DNA of 64,000 nt from Paenibacillus mendelii (GTDB lineage: Bacteria > Bacillota > Bacilli > Paenibacillales > Paenibacillaceae): assembly GCF_024498075.1 (NCBI RefSeq), contig NZ_JANHOF010000005.1, positions 124,001 through 188,000 of the forward strand. The letters run 5' to 3'. Shown here in pieces: positions 63,064-64,000 of this stretch (positions are counted from its first letter, which is position 1; every line of letters starts with the position of its first letter). The translations under genes were made by a program, and so were the position numbers. The notes under the pieces are model-generated. The model worked only from the letters and a program-made list of their open reading frames with translations. It ran no database searches and was not told the origin of the DNA.

Positions 63064-64000
63064 AGCAGCAAAGAAAGAACCCTTCGTCGTTAGCGAGCAC
63101 ATGCTGCAAAGCTGGTTTGGGACTTGTAACGATGTGCTTGTACAAAGCAGTTATTTCGGGAAGCCTCCGGCAAATGTACAAGTTATTCTAGTCTATTGCA
63201 GCGGGATGACCGAGACGCGCCTCATTAACGACATCATCCTGCCCGACCTTAAGAGGGTCTATAACCAAACGAAATTCGTTCGAAAAGAGGACGTTGCCCG
63301 GGAGGCCGAGGTGCAGTGGACCGAGCTCGAATCGTTGACACCGGAATTTGACAAGAAAATGATTATCGGTCACGTATTCGAAGGTCACCTGCTCTTATGC
63401 TTTCCTTCCTTGCAAACCATATGGACCATTGATATTGCCAACTTTCCGAGCCGCTCACCGGAGGAATCGGCTACCGAGGTCTCCATACGCGGACCCAAGG
63501 ACGGCTTCGTCGAGCTGGTCACCATCAATGTCGCCCTGATCCGCAAGCGTCTCCGCTCCTCCTCGCTGGCATGCGAATATCATCTTATCGGCGAGAGAAC
63601 GATGACGAAGGTGGCCTTTCTGTACATTAAGGACGTTGCCAACCCGGTCATGATCCGGCAGGTCAGACGGAAGCTGGAGCGGATGAACATCGAATCGCTG
63701 CTCTCTACCAATCAGATGGACGAGCTGCTTACCGATTCGAATCTTAGTTTATTCCCGATCACGGGCTACACGGGAAGACCCGATTTCGCGGTCGAATGTC
63801 TGCTGAACGGACGGTTCATCGTGCTCGTGGACGGTAATCCGACCGTTCTGATCGCTCCCGTCAATCTATTCTTGCTGCTCAAATCGCCAGAGGACTCCCA
63901 TCTCTCCTTCCTGGGCGTGAATGTGGGCCGGCTGCTTCGTTTAGCAGGGCTGCTGCTGACGATATTCCTGCCGGGTTTCTATATTGCTTTGACCGTCTAT
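63048..64000 (+). CDS. GerA-type spore germination protein, A subunit (partial)
   Basis: An ATG at 63048 with GGGAGG upstream opens a frame that runs past the window. It begins MKKPDKAAKKEPFVVSEHML; later blocks YCSGMTETRLINDIILPDLK, SIRGPKDGFVELVTINVALI and VAFLYIKDVANPVMIRQVRR match the N-terminal soluble domain of GerAA proteins. A first membrane helix begins near the edge (LLRLAGLLLTIFLPGFYIAL). It forms a germinant receptor with the B subunit; the C subunit is expected beyond the edge. Confidence 0.93.

Overview
The window reads as chromosomal DNA of a Paenibacillus-like, spore-forming Gram-positive bacterium. The support is consensus Bacillota-type ribosome binding sites and sigma-A promoters, a GerA-type spore germination operon running off the right edge, several lipoprotein sugar ABC systems that lack their own ATPase, many AraC and two-component regulators, and a DUF5696 gene next to an NHL/Yip1 gene. 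No tRNA, rRNA, CRISPR array or intact mobile element was seen.

Layout. 1-1230: decayed gene fragments (M56 BlaR1-like peptidase, a possible permease start, a VOC protein start) around one intact DUF6526 gene. 1284-4996: TetR regulator and MMPL exporter, translationally overlapped. 5264-8851: cysJI assimilatory sulfite reductase and terminator. 8947-9236: an ORF-less group II intron remnant directly behind that terminator. 9358-10627: an orphan ribbon-helix-helix gene and a 5'-truncated MetE-like gene. 10672-11750: nine full and one partial copy of a 114-bp unit, each able to fold into nested hairpins. 11997-29523: a DeoR regulator diverging from a 16-kb sugar operon with two sugar isomerase (SIS) proteins, a BadF/N-acetylglucosamine-kinase-type kinase, an MsmK-type ATPase, a membrane-anchored 990-aa binding protein, two permeases, an NHL/Yip1 membrane protein, a DUF5696 protein, two more permeases and a lipoprotein binding protein. 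29954-34217: a hybrid sensor kinase broken by a frameshift and its SARP-type response regulator.

34602-38210: metallo-beta-lactamase-fold hydrolase, gene remnants, three very small genes, AraC regulator and aldo/keto reductase. 38473-43398: AraC plus GNAT genes diverging from two Gfo/Idh/MocA oxidoreductases and a sugar-phosphate isomerase/epimerase. 43492-50049: a YesM/YesN-like two-component system diverging from a lipoprotein-permease-permease sugar importer. 50160-53327: aldo/keto reductase, a small gene, xpt with an unusual leader, and a gene split by one in-frame stop. 53393-56129: isomerase plus Gfo/Idh pair diverging from an AraC regulator. 56491-61754: a PhyH dioxygenase-HEAT fusion followed by an LplB/YtcP/LplA-type importer. 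61942-64000: germination permease (B type) and the start of a GerA-type A subunit.

How the parts work together. Most of the window is devoted to sensing, importing and oxidising carbohydrates. Four permease pairs and four binding proteins are present but only one transporter ATPase (15630-16760), so it may energise several importers. The 13-29.5 kb operon probably handles an amino-sugar-containing glycan: a predicted extracytoplasmic enzyme-like protein and binding proteins outside, kinase and isomerases inside, DeoR repressor sensing the phosphosugar. The specific substrate is inference.
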